Source: Rickettsia endosymbiont of Cardiosporidium cionae (GTDB taxonomy: Bacteria > Pseudomonadota > Alphaproteobacteria > Rickettsiales > Rickettsiaceae). Taken from it: a stretch of DNA of 64,000 bases. The position numbers were made by a program, and so were the translations under genes. Below the pieces are notes generated by a model. It was not told the origin of the DNA. It made no database searches and saw only the letters and a list, made by a program, of their open reading frames with translations. Numbering within the stretch: the stretch's first letter is position 1; each line of letters begins with the position of its first letter. The stretch lies in the NCBI RefSeq assembly GCF_015476335.1, contig NZ_JADAQY010000001.1:126099-190098 (forward strand). The letters are read 5' to 3'. Positions 27,807 through 36,831 of this stretch are shown here, in pieces.

Positions 27807-28166
27807 TTATTTTCGTTTACATAATTTATCAATATATTTTGATACTTTTTGCTCAAACTTTTTAGGAGTTTGATATCTAGAGTAATTTGCATTTATATTA
27901 ATTAATTTTTTAGTAAGCTTTCTTATATAACAATGTTGCATATTAGATAAGTTACAAATTTTTATAAAATCATTATTATCTTTAAATATCCAATTTTTTG
28001 CTGCAATTTCTAATTTTTTAAGACATTTATTATTAGATACATTAGTAGAATCGATTATTGCTTGCAGCAAGATTGCTTTATATAGCCTAACATCTGGAGA
28101 AATAACATATTGCTTCAATCTTTCAAACGGAGCTTGAAATTTGATCACATGATATTTATTATTCAT
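27807..28166 (-). CDS. Small hypothetical protein, helical
   Basis: 119 residues, basic, mostly helical, function not recognised. The pattern AILLQAIIDSTN, then AKNWIFKDNNDFIKICNLSNMQHCYIRKLTKKLI resembles a compact domain seen in small alphaproteobacterial and phage-associated proteins (hydrophobic-QAhhD, then A..W(L/F)....DF...C.L..(M/L)......R), probably nucleic-acid related, but I cannot name the family. It converges on mipZ and shares the terminator palindrome. Upstream (28167-28354) there is nothing recognisable. Confidence 0.55.
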   Translation of the reverse strand: MNNKYHVIKFQAPFERLKQYVISPDVRLYKAILLQAIIDSTNVSNNKCLKKLEIAAKNWIFKDNNDFIKICNLSNMQHCYIRKLTKKLININANYSRYQTPKKFEQKVSKYIDKLCKRK

Positions 28167-28354
28167 TCTTACTTCATTGATTAATATTAATATTAAATTA
28201 ATTAATATAATATGATAAACATATTAATATAATATATTCATAGCATTATTTATAGCCCCACTAAGCAAAATATTGAAGAAATAGTAAATTTATTAATAAA
28301 TTTACATATCACTTTTTCATTTACTTACTAGCTTATATTAATGATACATTTTTA

Positions 28355-28729
28355 TTAGGCTATTGATTCTTGAGAAAACTCAGTAACATTCGAAGAATCA
28401 CCTCCTGTCAATTCTGTACTTAATTCAGTATTTTCAGGTAGAATTGCTACGCTCTTCAACTCTTTAGCATTATCCATATTATTACTAATATTGTTATCTT
28501 GTGTAGTATTAATCGGATCATTATTAAGTTCGATATTGAAAGATACTTTATTACTATTATTTACCACTACTGATGGTTGATTAAGTGTATCTATTATTTC
28601 ATTCACACCACTAAAACAGATTGGAATAATTTTAGCAATAATTTTCAGTGAAAATTGCTTTATTATTTTCCATATACTTCTATGATGAGTAACAGTAGTA
28701 TTATTTGTGATATTTTCTTCATAGTTCAT
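28355..28729 (-). CDS. Low-complexity hypothetical protein, possible secreted effector
   Basis: 124 residues with no recognised domain. A basic N-terminal part (about 16-45, SIWKIIKQFSLKIIAKIIPICFSGVNEII) contains a moderately hydrophobic amphipathic helix. The remaining 80 residues are polar and disordered, rich in Asn, Ser, Thr and acidic residues. The start is well supported by an AGAGGT ribosome site four bases before the ATG, so this is probably a translated gene rather than chance. Such short, disordered, lineage-specific proteins near secretion genes in Rickettsiales are sometimes effectors; that is only a guess here. Confidence 0.5.
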   Translation of the reverse strand: MNYEENITNNTTVTHHRSIWKIIKQFSLKIIAKIIPICFSGVNEIIDTLNQPSVVVNNSNKVSFNIELNNDPINTTQDNNISNNMDNAKELKSVAILPENTELSTELTGGDSSNVTEFSQESIA

Positions 28730-29040
28730 GTTGACCTCTAGTATTAGTTAAACGTTAATAGAGTAATTATTAATAAATTAACTCTATTTTTATTATTAAT
28801 TATTTTCTCATTAAAGTAAAGAAATATTTAATAAATTTTTAAGTAGCAAAATTACATTTTTACTCTAAACCAGCTTAGAAGCAGAATATTCAAACAATAA
28901 AAAGATAATAAAATAGACTAATAGAGTTACTAATATAAAAACTTTAAAATTTAAGTTGAATGTAATTATTTAAAATAACAAAATACACTTATATAATGCT
29001 ATAATGACCAAAATATATTGAATTAAATACGGGATAAATC
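28730..29040. other. Intergenic region between two divergent genes
   Basis: About 310 bases, very AT-rich, between the minus-strand hypothetical gene and the plus-strand ABC permease. TATAAT-like hexamers occur at 28992-28997 and 29000-29005, 40 bases before the permease start, but no -35 element is correctly spaced. No ORF or RNA gene was recognised. Confidence 0.35.
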
Positions 29041-29820
29041 ATGAATAAAAAGGAGTCTATTAATTGGTATGGTACCTATACATTATCATTGAGAGAAATT
29101 AAAAGATTTCTTAAAGTATACCACCAAACTGTTATCGGCCCTGTAATTTCAGCTTTAATTTTTTTAATAATATTCAGATCTATTATTAGTTCAAAGGCAT
29201 CCAAGATTAATGGAATAGATATTAACGATTTTATAGGATATGGAATCATCATGATGAGCATAATACAAAATGCTTTTTCTAATAGTTCATCATCTTTTAC
29301 TATGAGCAAGGTACTTGGTTATATTTATGATATACTAACTCCTCCAATTTCAGGCACAGAAATAGTAATAGCACTGCTTATAGGGGCTATTACTAGAGGA
29401 ATATTTGTAGGGATAGCAGTATCTTTAGCAGTATTTTATTTTATAAATTTTCAGCTATTACACCCATTATTACTAATAATAAATATATTACTATCTTGTT
29501 CACTTTTAGGTCAATTAGGTATTATGTCTGGATTATTTGCTAAAAGTTTTGATCAAAATTTTGCTGTCACAAGCTATATTGTCAACCCGCTATCATTTTT
29601 ATCAGGAACATTTTACTCTGTACAGAATCTACCATATTTATTAAAAAAAATCAGTTATATTAATCCATTTTTCTACATGATAGATTCATTCAGATATTCA
29701 TTAACAGGCCAAAAAGAAAGTAATATATTAATAGGTGTTTTATACCTATTAATACTAAACATACTCATGTTTTATTTATTAACTGCACTGATAAATAAAG
29801 GCTGGAATGTCAAATCATAA
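29041..29820 (+). CDS. ABC-2 type transporter permease (YadH-like)
   Basis: 259 residues with six membrane helices (about 30-52, 62-78, 105-135, 140-165, 172-195, 228-250), the layout of ABC-2 permeases. The ABC-2 hallmarks QLGIMSGLFAKSFDQNFAVTSYIVNPLSFLSGTFYSVQNLP and NPFFYMIDSFRYSLTG are clear. It has a ribosome site GGGA upstream of the ATG at 29041. No ATPase gene is next to it; the YadG-like ATPase at 4160-5086 is the likely partner. The 3' end lies two bases from the convergent NB-ARC/TPR gene. Confidence 0.9.
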   Translation: MNKKESINWYGTYTLSLREIKRFLKVYHQTVIGPVISALIFLIIFRSIISSKASKINGIDINDFIGYGIIMMSIIQNAFSNSSSSFTMSKVLGYIYDILTPPISGTEIVIALLIGAITRGIFVGIAVSLAVFYFINFQLLHPLLLIINILLSCSLLGQLGIMSGLFAKSFDQNFAVTSYIVNPLSFLSGTFYSVQNLPYLLKKISYINPFFYMIDSFRYSLTGQKESNILIGVLYLLILNILMFYLLTALINKGWNVKS

Positions 29821-29822
29821 AA

Positions 29823-32087
29823 TTATTCAGATGGTTTAGTCTCTCTAGATAATTCTATTATTTCACGCTCTAAATCTTTATACTGAAAAATACTATGCTT
29901 ATTACGTACCCCAATTACATTAGAATAGTTCATTTCAGCACGTTTATAGCAAATCAAAGCTCTTCCTATATCTCCCTGAGATTTCAATATATCTCCCTTT
30001 ACTACCAATGCCTCTGCTAAGAATCTATCTGAGGCCTTTTTCCACCAAGAATCCTTATCCCTATAATTAGGATGCCTAATCTTATCTGTAAGTAATATAT
30101 GAATTGCTTTATTTATGTTCTGAAGCGCTTCATTTGGTTTAGACATATTCAACTCAGATCTAGCAAGGGATGTATGAATCCAACCAAAAGTCACATTATT
30201 TTTGGCAGTTTTCACATGCATTTCTTCCTGTACAAATTTAGTTATATCATAAGCCTCTTTTGCTCTATTAAGCTTATTTAATAAAAACGCTTTGAGAAGA
30301 TAAGGATTAGTATTGAGTAGATCATTCTTAGTGATTTTGATTAGATTAGTTCTAATATCCAGGCTCTGTTCTAAATATTGCAATGCCCCTTCATAATTAC
30401 CTATTATAAATTCTTTTATAGCCTTGGTATAAAGCAATTTTGAAAATACAGCTTTGTTTTTATCGTGATATCTTGTGCCTATTGCTTTTTCCACCAATCC
30501 TATGTAGTAATCGCCTCCATAAACACGCACCTTACCAGAATTTGTCATATACGAGTCAAAAATCCCTTTATAAAACTTCAATTCTGCTTGATGCAAGGTA
30601 TCTACAAGCTTAACATTATTATACCCAGATAATTTTTCTAAAATTTTCTGAGCTTTATCATAGTAAACTATTCCCAAATCAAGATCACCTATTAACCTCT
30701 GATAATGCCTACCTATAGTATCTAGATATCTCGCGTGATGATATTTATCCTTATCGGTAATAAATAGCCCTCTAAAGTTTCCAGCTTTTTCGTGACGCAT
30801 AAACCAGTTAACCATTTCTGTAGACTTCACAATATCTTGGGAAGTAATGATACTACCAAATAATACTCTTCTTAACGCTAAAACTTTGTATAAATTTGCC
30901 CCGTGTACTGATGCATTTAATAAAACTATTTTAATATTTTCTTGCATAGTAGGAGCATTTCTAAACTTATGCGATAAATAATCATCATTAGATCTTAATG
31001 CCAAATAGTAATTCGTGATTGCTTCTGCAATATCTCCTACCTTATGTCTTGCATCAAGCTTAGTAGATTTAATATCTTCTGTTATCACGTCATGCATATC
31101 GTATATTGGATTATCTGGATTAGACTTATCCTTACATGATATGACATCAAAATTTAATAATTCTTTTATAGCTTTATCAAGATCCTTTGCAAAAATAACT
31201 TTTAGAAAATCTAAAGAAAACCCTTGATTATCAATAAATGCAATTTTGCTCATTAATTCACTTGCTTCATCTGATAAATGCTTTCTTAGCATCACCATAG
31301 CAAGTTTTATTGCACTAGAACCATTTTCTATAATTGACTTATACTTTACTATACCTACACCATGCTTTTGGTTAATAGCTTGAGATAACAATACTATTGA
31401 TATCGGGTGAGCAGAATATTTAGTTGCAATTAATTCAGCAAACATCTGCTTATCCTGATTCAAAGTAATTTTTGCCAAGGCCAGAGATTGATCAAAATCA
31501 AGCATAATTGAGGATACAATATTAGGTAGTGATTCATGATCCTGAGATGCAAAAATTATATTGCCTTTATTATTCCAATTTACAAATTCTAACACTTTTG
31601 AATTAGTACCTATCTTCAAGTTATCAAAAACAAGAAGCCAATTTTTCTTATCAGTAAGATATGCAATAATCTCTTGCTTAGAACCTAATGAATCTTCTAC
31701 AAACACTACCTTTTTTTCTACTCCATTAATATATTTAGCAAGTTTTACAAATTCTTCATCTATATCTAAGTTACAATCAATAAACCAAACTAAATCATAC
31801 TTATCTTGATTTTGATAACTGTACATTTTTGCTATCTGAGTTTTGCCAGTTCCACTAAATCCAACAAGACTAGCCTTGCCATATTCACTTAACAAAAAGC
31901 TTAATGAATTTATAGGGTTATTATGTTCAATAAAATACTCCACAGGCTTTGTATTATTCAAAATTTTTTCACTGAACAATAGTTTATCAACAGAAGCCTC
32001 TGATAAACTAATCATTAGTAAAAAATTAACCAACACACTACATACGATACTAAAGCGGAATGTTTTCATTTTATAATTCATACTCAC
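29823..32087 (-). CDS. NB-ARC/TPR (STAND-type) protein with N-terminal export signal
   Basis: 754 residues in three parts. Residues 1-31 are a basic start and hydrophobic helix ending SLSEAS, like a Sec signal peptide. Next is a STAND/NB-ARC nucleotide-binding module: P-loop GFSGTGKT at 76-83, Walker B LLVFDN at 151-156, sensor-like IIFASQD at 177-183, and an SAHPISIVLL motif (GxP equivalent) at 225-234, then a winged-helix-like stretch to about 345. From about 420 to the end are helical repeats of TPR type (NYEGALQYLEQSLDI, NKLNRAKEAYDI, GDIGRALICYKRAEMNY). The start has an AAAGGTGAG ribosome site. Bacterial STAND proteins are usually cytosolic sensors, so the signal is odd. Either an exported effector or a membrane-anchored sensor. 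Confidence 0.8.
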   Translation of the reverse strand: MSMNYKMKTFRFSIVCSVLVNFLLMISLSEASVDKLLFSEKILNNTKPVEYFIEHNNPINSLSFLLSEYGKASLVGFSGTGKTQIAKMYSYQNQDKYDLVWFIDCNLDIDEEFVKLAKYINGVEKKVVFVEDSLGSKQEIIAYLTDKKNWLLVFDNLKIGTNSKVLEFVNWNNKGNIIFASQDHESLPNIVSSIMLDFDQSLALAKITLNQDKQMFAELIATKYSAHPISIVLLSQAINQKHGVGIVKYKSIIENGSSAIKLAMVMLRKHLSDEASELMSKIAFIDNQGFSLDFLKVIFAKDLDKAIKELLNFDVISCKDKSNPDNPIYDMHDVITEDIKSTKLDARHKVGDIAEAITNYYLALRSNDDYLSHKFRNAPTMQENIKIVLLNASVHGANLYKVLALRRVLFGSIITSQDIVKSTEMVNWFMRHEKAGNFRGLFITDKDKYHHARYLDTIGRHYQRLIGDLDLGIVYYDKAQKILEKLSGYNNVKLVDTLHQAELKFYKGIFDSYMTNSGKVRVYGGDYYIGLVEKAIGTRYHDKNKAVFSKLLYTKAIKEFIIGNYEGALQYLEQSLDIRTNLIKITKNDLLNTNPYLLKAFLLNKLNRAKEAYDITKFVQEEMHVKTAKNNVTFGWIHTSLARSELNMSKPNEALQNINKAIHILLTDKIRHPNYRDKDSWWKKASDRFLAEALVVKGDILKSQGDIGRALICYKRAEMNYSNVIGVRNKHSIFQYKDLEREIIELSRETKPSE

Positions 32088-32270
32088 CTTTACTAGATAA
32101 ATTATTAAACAAACATAAACAGTATTTATTCTAGCAAGAAATATTTACAATAACAATATCTTAAATATGTATTTATTATATAACTATACCTTATAGTTGT
32201 ATATATTGAGTAGTTTTAACAATTTCAAGGATATTAAATTACTACTTAGTTGAATAATTTTAATTAATCA

Positions 32271-32834
32271 TTAACTATTTACAGCTTTCACTGATTTAAT
32301 TTCAGGGATAAAATGCTTTAACATGGACTCTATACCATTTTTTAAAGTAATCTCAGAACTAGGACATCCAGAGCAAGCACCATGTAGTTCTAAATAGACT
32401 ACACCTTCTACAAAGTTATGGTATATTATATCTCCCCCATCCATTGCTACTGCAGGTCTAATTCTATTATTAATTATTTCGACTATTTTTTTTTCTATAT
32501 CAGACAAATCTAATTCAGAATAATTCACTAATTGAGCCTCTGATACTTGCTCTATTATAGGTAATTCTGCTAATATATGATCCATAATGACCATCAATAT
32601 TTCTGGCTTTAAAATATCCCATAGTATTTTTTCAGACTTAGTAACAGTAATAAAATCATATCCAAAAAATACTGATACGACGTATTCAATTTTAAATAAC
32701 TTAAATGCTAATAAACTTCTATTTTGTGTTTCCTCAATATTACGAAAAAATACTGTTTCATCCTGACTAACAATAATACCAGGTATAAATTTCATTGCAT
32801 TTAAATTTGGAGTGTCTTCTGTTTGGATAAACAT
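32271..32834 (-). CDS. NifU-like scaffold/carrier protein (NFU1 type)
   Basis: 187 residues with the two-domain structure of mitochondrial/alphaproteobacterial NFU1. The N-terminal Nfu_N domain (MFIQTEDTPNLNAMKFIPG through YDFITVTK) is followed by a C-terminal NifU domain (RPAVAMDGGDI, then GACSGCPSSEITLKNGIE) with the cluster-binding C154 and C157. Carries 4Fe-4S clusters to target enzymes such as complex I and lipoate synthase. It stands alone between the NB-ARC gene and ftsA on the same strand. Confidence 0.93.
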   Translation of the reverse strand: MFIQTEDTPNLNAMKFIPGIIVSQDETVFFRNIEETQNRSLLAFKLFKIEYVVSVFFGYDFITVTKSEKILWDILKPEILMVIMDHILAELPIIEQVSEAQLVNYSELDLSDIEKKIVEIINNRIRPAVAMDGGDIIYHNFVEGVVYLELHGACSGCPSSEITLKNGIESMLKHFIPEIKSVKAVNS

Positions 32835-33040
32835 ATGTAGAATTAAATATTATTTGAATTAACTAAATATAACCAGGTACATAAACTATATATAAGGCAT
32901 ATTAAAAGTAATGCTATAACAATGAATAATTTTTTACAATCTAAAAATATCTAATCAAATTATATAGCTATAAATGGCTTAGTGCAAAAATATCACATGT
33001 AATTTTTTTTTAAACCAGAGATTCATCGAGCGCAATAATT

Positions 33041-34279
33041 TTAAATATTTTCTTTTATCCAGCAATATACAGACTTGAACATGTTATCACTATTGTTAGT
33101 ATAATCAATATAGTTTTTATTATATTGATTACGATAATATTTTAACATTCCCATTATACAAGAATATACTTGTGGATTAAAATTTAATTCTTGATTATCT
33201 ATATCAGCCAAATTAGGAGAAGCGATTCTTACTTGTTTATTAAATACATCTGCGACAAGATTTTTTACTTTTTGTAAACATGCTCCTCCACCAGTCAATA
33301 CTATTTTACGGGCAATCAAATTATCAATATCAATTTGGTTGTATTGTGTTTGTATTTTCTGTAGAATGCTGTGCATTTTATTATGTATAACTTTTGCCAA
33401 ATCAGTTGAAGTAATTGATATGTTACTGGTATATGCATTATTATTATCAAAATCATCAAGCCTAATTACGTGGTCTTTATACAAGTTATTGACTATGGAT
33501 TGCCCATATAATATTTTAATTTTTTCTGCTGCATTAATATTAATTGCAAATTGTCTAGCTATATCTTCAGTAATGTGCCAACCTCCTATAGGTACGTGAT
33601 TAAAATATACAGCATTATTATTGAAAAATACTGATAAGCAAGTAACATGACTCCCTATATCTATCAGAATTGCTCCCAATTTTTTTTCCTCATCATCAAG
33701 GCAAGAAAGGGCAGACGCATAGCTAGAAACAATAAATTTGTTTATTTCAATATGACATTTAGCAAAACACTGGATAAAATTCATTAATATTGTCGAGTCA
33801 GCAACTACTAAATGTAATTTACAAGATATTTCTTTTCCATACATACCTATGGGTGATTCAATTAAATTATTATCTAATATAAATTCTAATGGAAAATAAT
33901 GTATTATTTCCTTTCCTTGAAGTTGAAATTTATTTAATGCCTTATTAATAAGTTTTTTTATATCTTGTTTTGTCATTGCTGAGCTACCTAATTTCATATT
34001 ATGCGATACATAATATGACTTAGTTAATGCAGATGATAATGAGATGGTTACTTCTTTAATATTTCTATTAGATTCCTTTTCTAAAGAATATATTATTTTT
34101 ATAATACTGGATTCTGCAAATTCCATATTAATAATCCTACCCAACCTGAACCCCTTAGATGCATGCAGTATATTGCTAGTCACTTTATAAGTATCATTTT
34201 TATTTATATACGCAGAAATAGCAGCAATTTTGCTGCTACCTATATCTAGCATAACTAAATGTTTTGCTTTTAATTTCAT
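33041..34279 (-). CDS. ftsA: Cell division protein FtsA
   Basis: Actin-like ATPase that tethers FtsZ to the membrane. The phosphate-1 motif DIGSSKIAAI is at residues 12-21, the SHDS-like 1C subdomain spans about 85-165, the second phosphate motif AILIDIGSHVTCLSVF is near 210, and the adenosine motif VLTGGGACLQKV is near 335. It ends with the basic/amphipathic membrane-targeting tail (FKSVYCWIKENI). At 412 residues it has normal length. The usual neighbours ftsQ and ftsZ are absent, typical of the scattered division genes in Rickettsiales. Confidence 0.92.
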   Translation of the reverse strand: MKLKAKHLVMLDIGSSKIAAISAYINKNDTYKVTSNILHASKGFRLGRIINMEFAESSIIKIIYSLEKESNRNIKEVTISLSSALTKSYYVSHNMKLGSSAMTKQDIKKLINKALNKFQLQGKEIIHYFPLEFILDNNLIESPIGMYGKEISCKLHLVVADSTILMNFIQCFAKCHIEINKFIVSSYASALSCLDDEEKKLGAILIDIGSHVTCLSVFFNNNAVYFNHVPIGGWHITEDIARQFAININAAEKIKILYGQSIVNNLYKDHVIRLDDFDNNNAYTSNISITSTDLAKVIHNKMHSILQKIQTQYNQIDIDNLIARKIVLTGGGACLQKVKNLVADVFNKQVRIASPNLADIDNQELNFNPQVYSCIMGMLKYYRNQYNKNYIDYTNNSDNMFKSVYCWIKENI

Positions 34280-34544
34280 ATCTTCTTAATTTAATAAAAA
34301 ATTTAAAATATTTTTATTTAAATTGATAAAACAAATACAATAATTTTGTTTACAATCTTTTTCTTATATTTTTATTATAATCATTAGTAATATCAATATC
34401 TTTAACCAAACATAACAGAATATTATAAAATATTAACATTTTTTTAAATAATTACAAAAATCAATGTTATAATTGATTAACAGTGAAATGCTTTTAGTGC
34501 TATTTTACTAATATTCATTAAAGTAATTGAATCAACTAATAATT

Positions 34545-35462
34545 ATGCATTTGGATGTATTATTGAGCAATTGGTCAAAATATTTAAAATTGAATAAAAA
34601 CTTCTCTTACAATACAATTGTATCTTATCAAAATGATCTAAATCAATATATAAATTTTTTAAATCGATATACAAATACTGCAATTAATGATGTATCAATA
34701 TCTGATGTAGATATTAGATTACTGAGAAGTTGGCTATCTGATAGAATAAGATCAGACTATAGCCATAATTCAAATGCTAGAGCAGTTTCAGCTTTAAAAA
34801 ATTTTTATAAATATTTAAATAAAAACACTGATATCAATTGTGAGTCAATTTTTATACTAAAAAATCCTAAAGTAAAAAAGTCTATTCCAAGAGCTTTAGA
34901 TGTTAATGAAATATACAAAACTATCAACAGTATTGAAAGCATCCACAAAGATACTAAATGGATAAATCTTAGAAATAAGTCAATTTTATTATTACTTTAT
35001 TCATCAGGCCTCAGAATATCTGAAGCATTATCATTAACAGCCAACCATTTATGTAATGGTGAATTTATTAAAATAATTGGTAAGGGGAATAAAGAAAGAA
35101 TCGTACCATTGATACAATCAGTCAAAGATTGTATCTTTCAATATCTTGAGCATTTACCTTACAAGATCAGTAATGATGAACCATTATTCAGAGGTAAAAA
35201 GGGGAGGGTAGTACAAGCATCAGTAATAAACTTGATACTAATCAAACTAAGAAGGAGTTTAGCTCTACCAGAACATCTTACAGCTCACAGTTTCAGACAT
35301 AGCTTTGCAACACATTTACTTGAAAACGGAGCAGATCTGCGATCAATTCAAGAATTATTAGGTCATAAAACACTATCCAGCACTCAGCGCTACACAAAGA
35401 TAAATACTCACCATCTGAAATCCACGTATAAATCTGCGCATCCTATGGAAAAAAAACAATAA
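34545..35462 (+). CDS. xerC: Tyrosine recombinase XerC
   Basis: Site-specific recombinase for dimer resolution at dif. The N-terminal SAM-like domain (to about 105) contains LRSWLSDRIRSDYSHNSNARAVSALKNFYKYL, closer to XerC than XerD. The catalytic set is intact: the Arg in SSGLRISEAL, the Lys after the beta-hairpin (IIGKGNKERIVPL), HSFRHSFATHLL (HxxR), and LGHKTLSSTQRYTKI with the nucleophile Tyr. The ATG at 34545 gives 305 residues; the frame also permits a TTG at 34527, which is less likely. It is preceded by a 265-base AT-rich gap and diverges from ftsA. Confidence 0.92.
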   Translation: MHLDVLLSNWSKYLKLNKNFSYNTIVSYQNDLNQYINFLNRYTNTAINDVSISDVDIRLLRSWLSDRIRSDYSHNSNARAVSALKNFYKYLNKNTDINCESIFILKNPKVKKSIPRALDVNEIYKTINSIESIHKDTKWINLRNKSILLLLYSSGLRISEALSLTANHLCNGEFIKIIGKGNKERIVPLIQSVKDCIFQYLEHLPYKISNDEPLFRGKKGRVVQASVINLILIKLRRSLALPEHLTAHSFRHSFATHLLENGADLRSIQELLGHKTLSSTQRYTKINTHHLKSTYKSAHPMEKKQ

Positions 35463-35776
35463 CTAAACTCTAGCAATATAACGCTATACTGCTTAAATAA
35501 GCTAACTTAACAAATAATAAAAAGAAAAAAAATGCAGCTGCTCGCACAATAACAAAAAAATACTAAACTAAGGTAACGAAAAAGGTCTAATCATAAAAAA
35601 AAATCTTCCAGCAGCATTTCGTATTCATAATCCCAGTAAAAAGGGGAGAGAGAAGAGATAAATCATACAAACCACGTAGAAAAGAAGATATGCAAGTAAT
35701 CCATTACAACCAATATAATAATAATATTCTACCCTATATTTGGTTGCTACTAATACATACCTAGCTTTTCCTTACT
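35463..35776. other. Intergenic region between convergent xerC and the Bax-inhibitor-like gene
   Basis: About 314 bases without a gene. The plus strand is unusually purine-rich with A-runs and an AGGGGAGAGAGAAGAG-like patch around 35640-35660. Short frames are broken by stops and match nothing I recognise. No clear terminator hairpin was found for either convergent gene. It may be decayed coding sequence. Confidence 0.35.
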
Positions 35777-36520
35777 TTACCTTCTGTTACCAATAAAACG
35801 TAACAAATGTAGAAAAAGATTAATAAAATCTAAATACAAAGTCAATGCTCCAAGTATATGCAAATTACCGGATAACACGCCAGAAGAATTACTAGAGTAA
35901 TGACTATAATACATAGACTTTAACTTTTGTGTATCCCATGCTGTAAGCCCTATAAAAACAGCAACTCCAATAAGAGAAACTGCAAAATCTAGCGCGCTGC
36001 TTTTCGCGAAAAAATTTATAATAGAAACTACTATAATTCCTATTAAACCCATAATAAAAAATGATCCAACATTTGTCAAATCTCTATTTGTAGAGTAACC
36101 ATATATACTTGTAGCCCCAAACACTGAAGCAGCGATGAAAAAAGTTTTCACAATAGAATAACTATCATAAATCAATATCAGATTGGAACAAAAGATACCA
36201 ATAGAACCTGCATATACCAAAAATAAAATATAGGCAGCTCTTGAAGACATAGAGCTAATACTGCTACCGAAAAAGATAGCTATTATTAGTGGTACTATAA
36301 AAAACATACTACCAAATACAGTTCTACCTACTATATCACCGCTAGAGCTAACAACATACAACATTGATCTCAAGGGTTCAACATTAACTGACAAAAAGGC
36401 CACTACAGCTGTTAGAACTAACGCCCCAGCCATATAGTTATATATCTTCAGCATATAATGCCTCAAGCCTAAATCATAGGCCTTTTTATCCTGAGTAAGT
36501 GTTTTTGTGTAATCTATCAT
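35777..36520 (-). CDS. BAX inhibitor-1 family membrane protein (YccA/YbhL-like)
   Basis: 247 residues with seven membrane helices. Family features: the N-terminal cytosolic part with LGLRHYMLKIYNYMAGALVLTA, the central segment VFGATSIYGYSTNRDLTNVGSFFIMGLIGIIV, and the conserved ending GLTAWDTQKLKSMY followed by LGALTLYLDFINLFLHLLRFIGNRR with the two aspartates of the calcium-leak/pH sensor. BI-1 proteins are Ca2+-leak channels; in bacteria some (YccA) modulate the FtsH protease. Common in Rickettsiales. Confidence 0.92.
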   Translation of the reverse strand: MIDYTKTLTQDKKAYDLGLRHYMLKIYNYMAGALVLTAVVAFLSVNVEPLRSMLYVVSSSGDIVGRTVFGSMFFIVPLIIAIFFGSSISSMSSRAAYILFLVYAGSIGIFCSNLILIYDSYSIVKTFFIAASVFGATSIYGYSTNRDLTNVGSFFIMGLIGIIVVSIINFFAKSSALDFAVSLIGVAVFIGLTAWDTQKLKSMYYSHYSSNSSGVLSGNLHILGALTLYLDFINLFLHLLRFIGNRR

Positions 36521-36831
36521 ATAATAACAAAATAAAATTAATTTTTACAAACTTAACAACCGAACTATATACGAGATCATACCAAAATGCAAAACACTTT
36601 AGCTGCTCTACGTATTACTATGTCTTTACGACAAATTGTCTCTGAATTATAACCTTAACTATTAGTAAATTCAAGATCAATTTAATAAATATTGTATTAT
36701 TTATTAACTATAGAGGTAAATTTATATTATTTAAATATTATACTTACTATAAATGTCACACTTATTAATAATCTGTACAGACTGAATAAACTAATAGATG
36801 ATCTATTAGTCTCAAAGCTATTAAATTTTAA
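36521..36831. other. Intergenic region with a terminator near one end
   Basis: About 310 AT-rich bases between two minus-strand genes. It contains the hairpin at 36790-36810, presumably ending the upstream hydrolase transcript, and must hold the promoter of the Bax-inhibitor-like gene, which was not identified. Confidence 0.35.
36790..36810 (-). terminator. Hairpin terminator after the NAPE-PLD-like gene
   Basis: Perfect 9-base arms ACTAATAGA (36790-36798) and TCTATTAGT (36802-36810) around a 3-base loop lie about 20 bases past the stop of the minus-strand gene ending at 36832, and are followed on that strand by a T-rich run (TTTATTC). A reasonable intrinsic terminator. Confidence 0.55.

Noticed and set aside
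29823-32087. NB-ARC protein as an anti-phage Avs-type defence gene
   Set aside because: No nuclease or other effector domain is visible and the N-terminus looks exported; no other defence genes are nearby. Kept as a finding with a different interpretation.
34545-35462. XerC-like gene as a mobile-element integrase
   Set aside because: Length, N-terminal domain and active-site spacing fit the housekeeping Xer recombinase; no attachment repeats or phage genes lie beside it.
35583-35662. Short frame with a PAAFRIHNPS-like peptide in the xerC gap
   Set aside because: About 28 codons between stops, no start codon and no recognised similarity.
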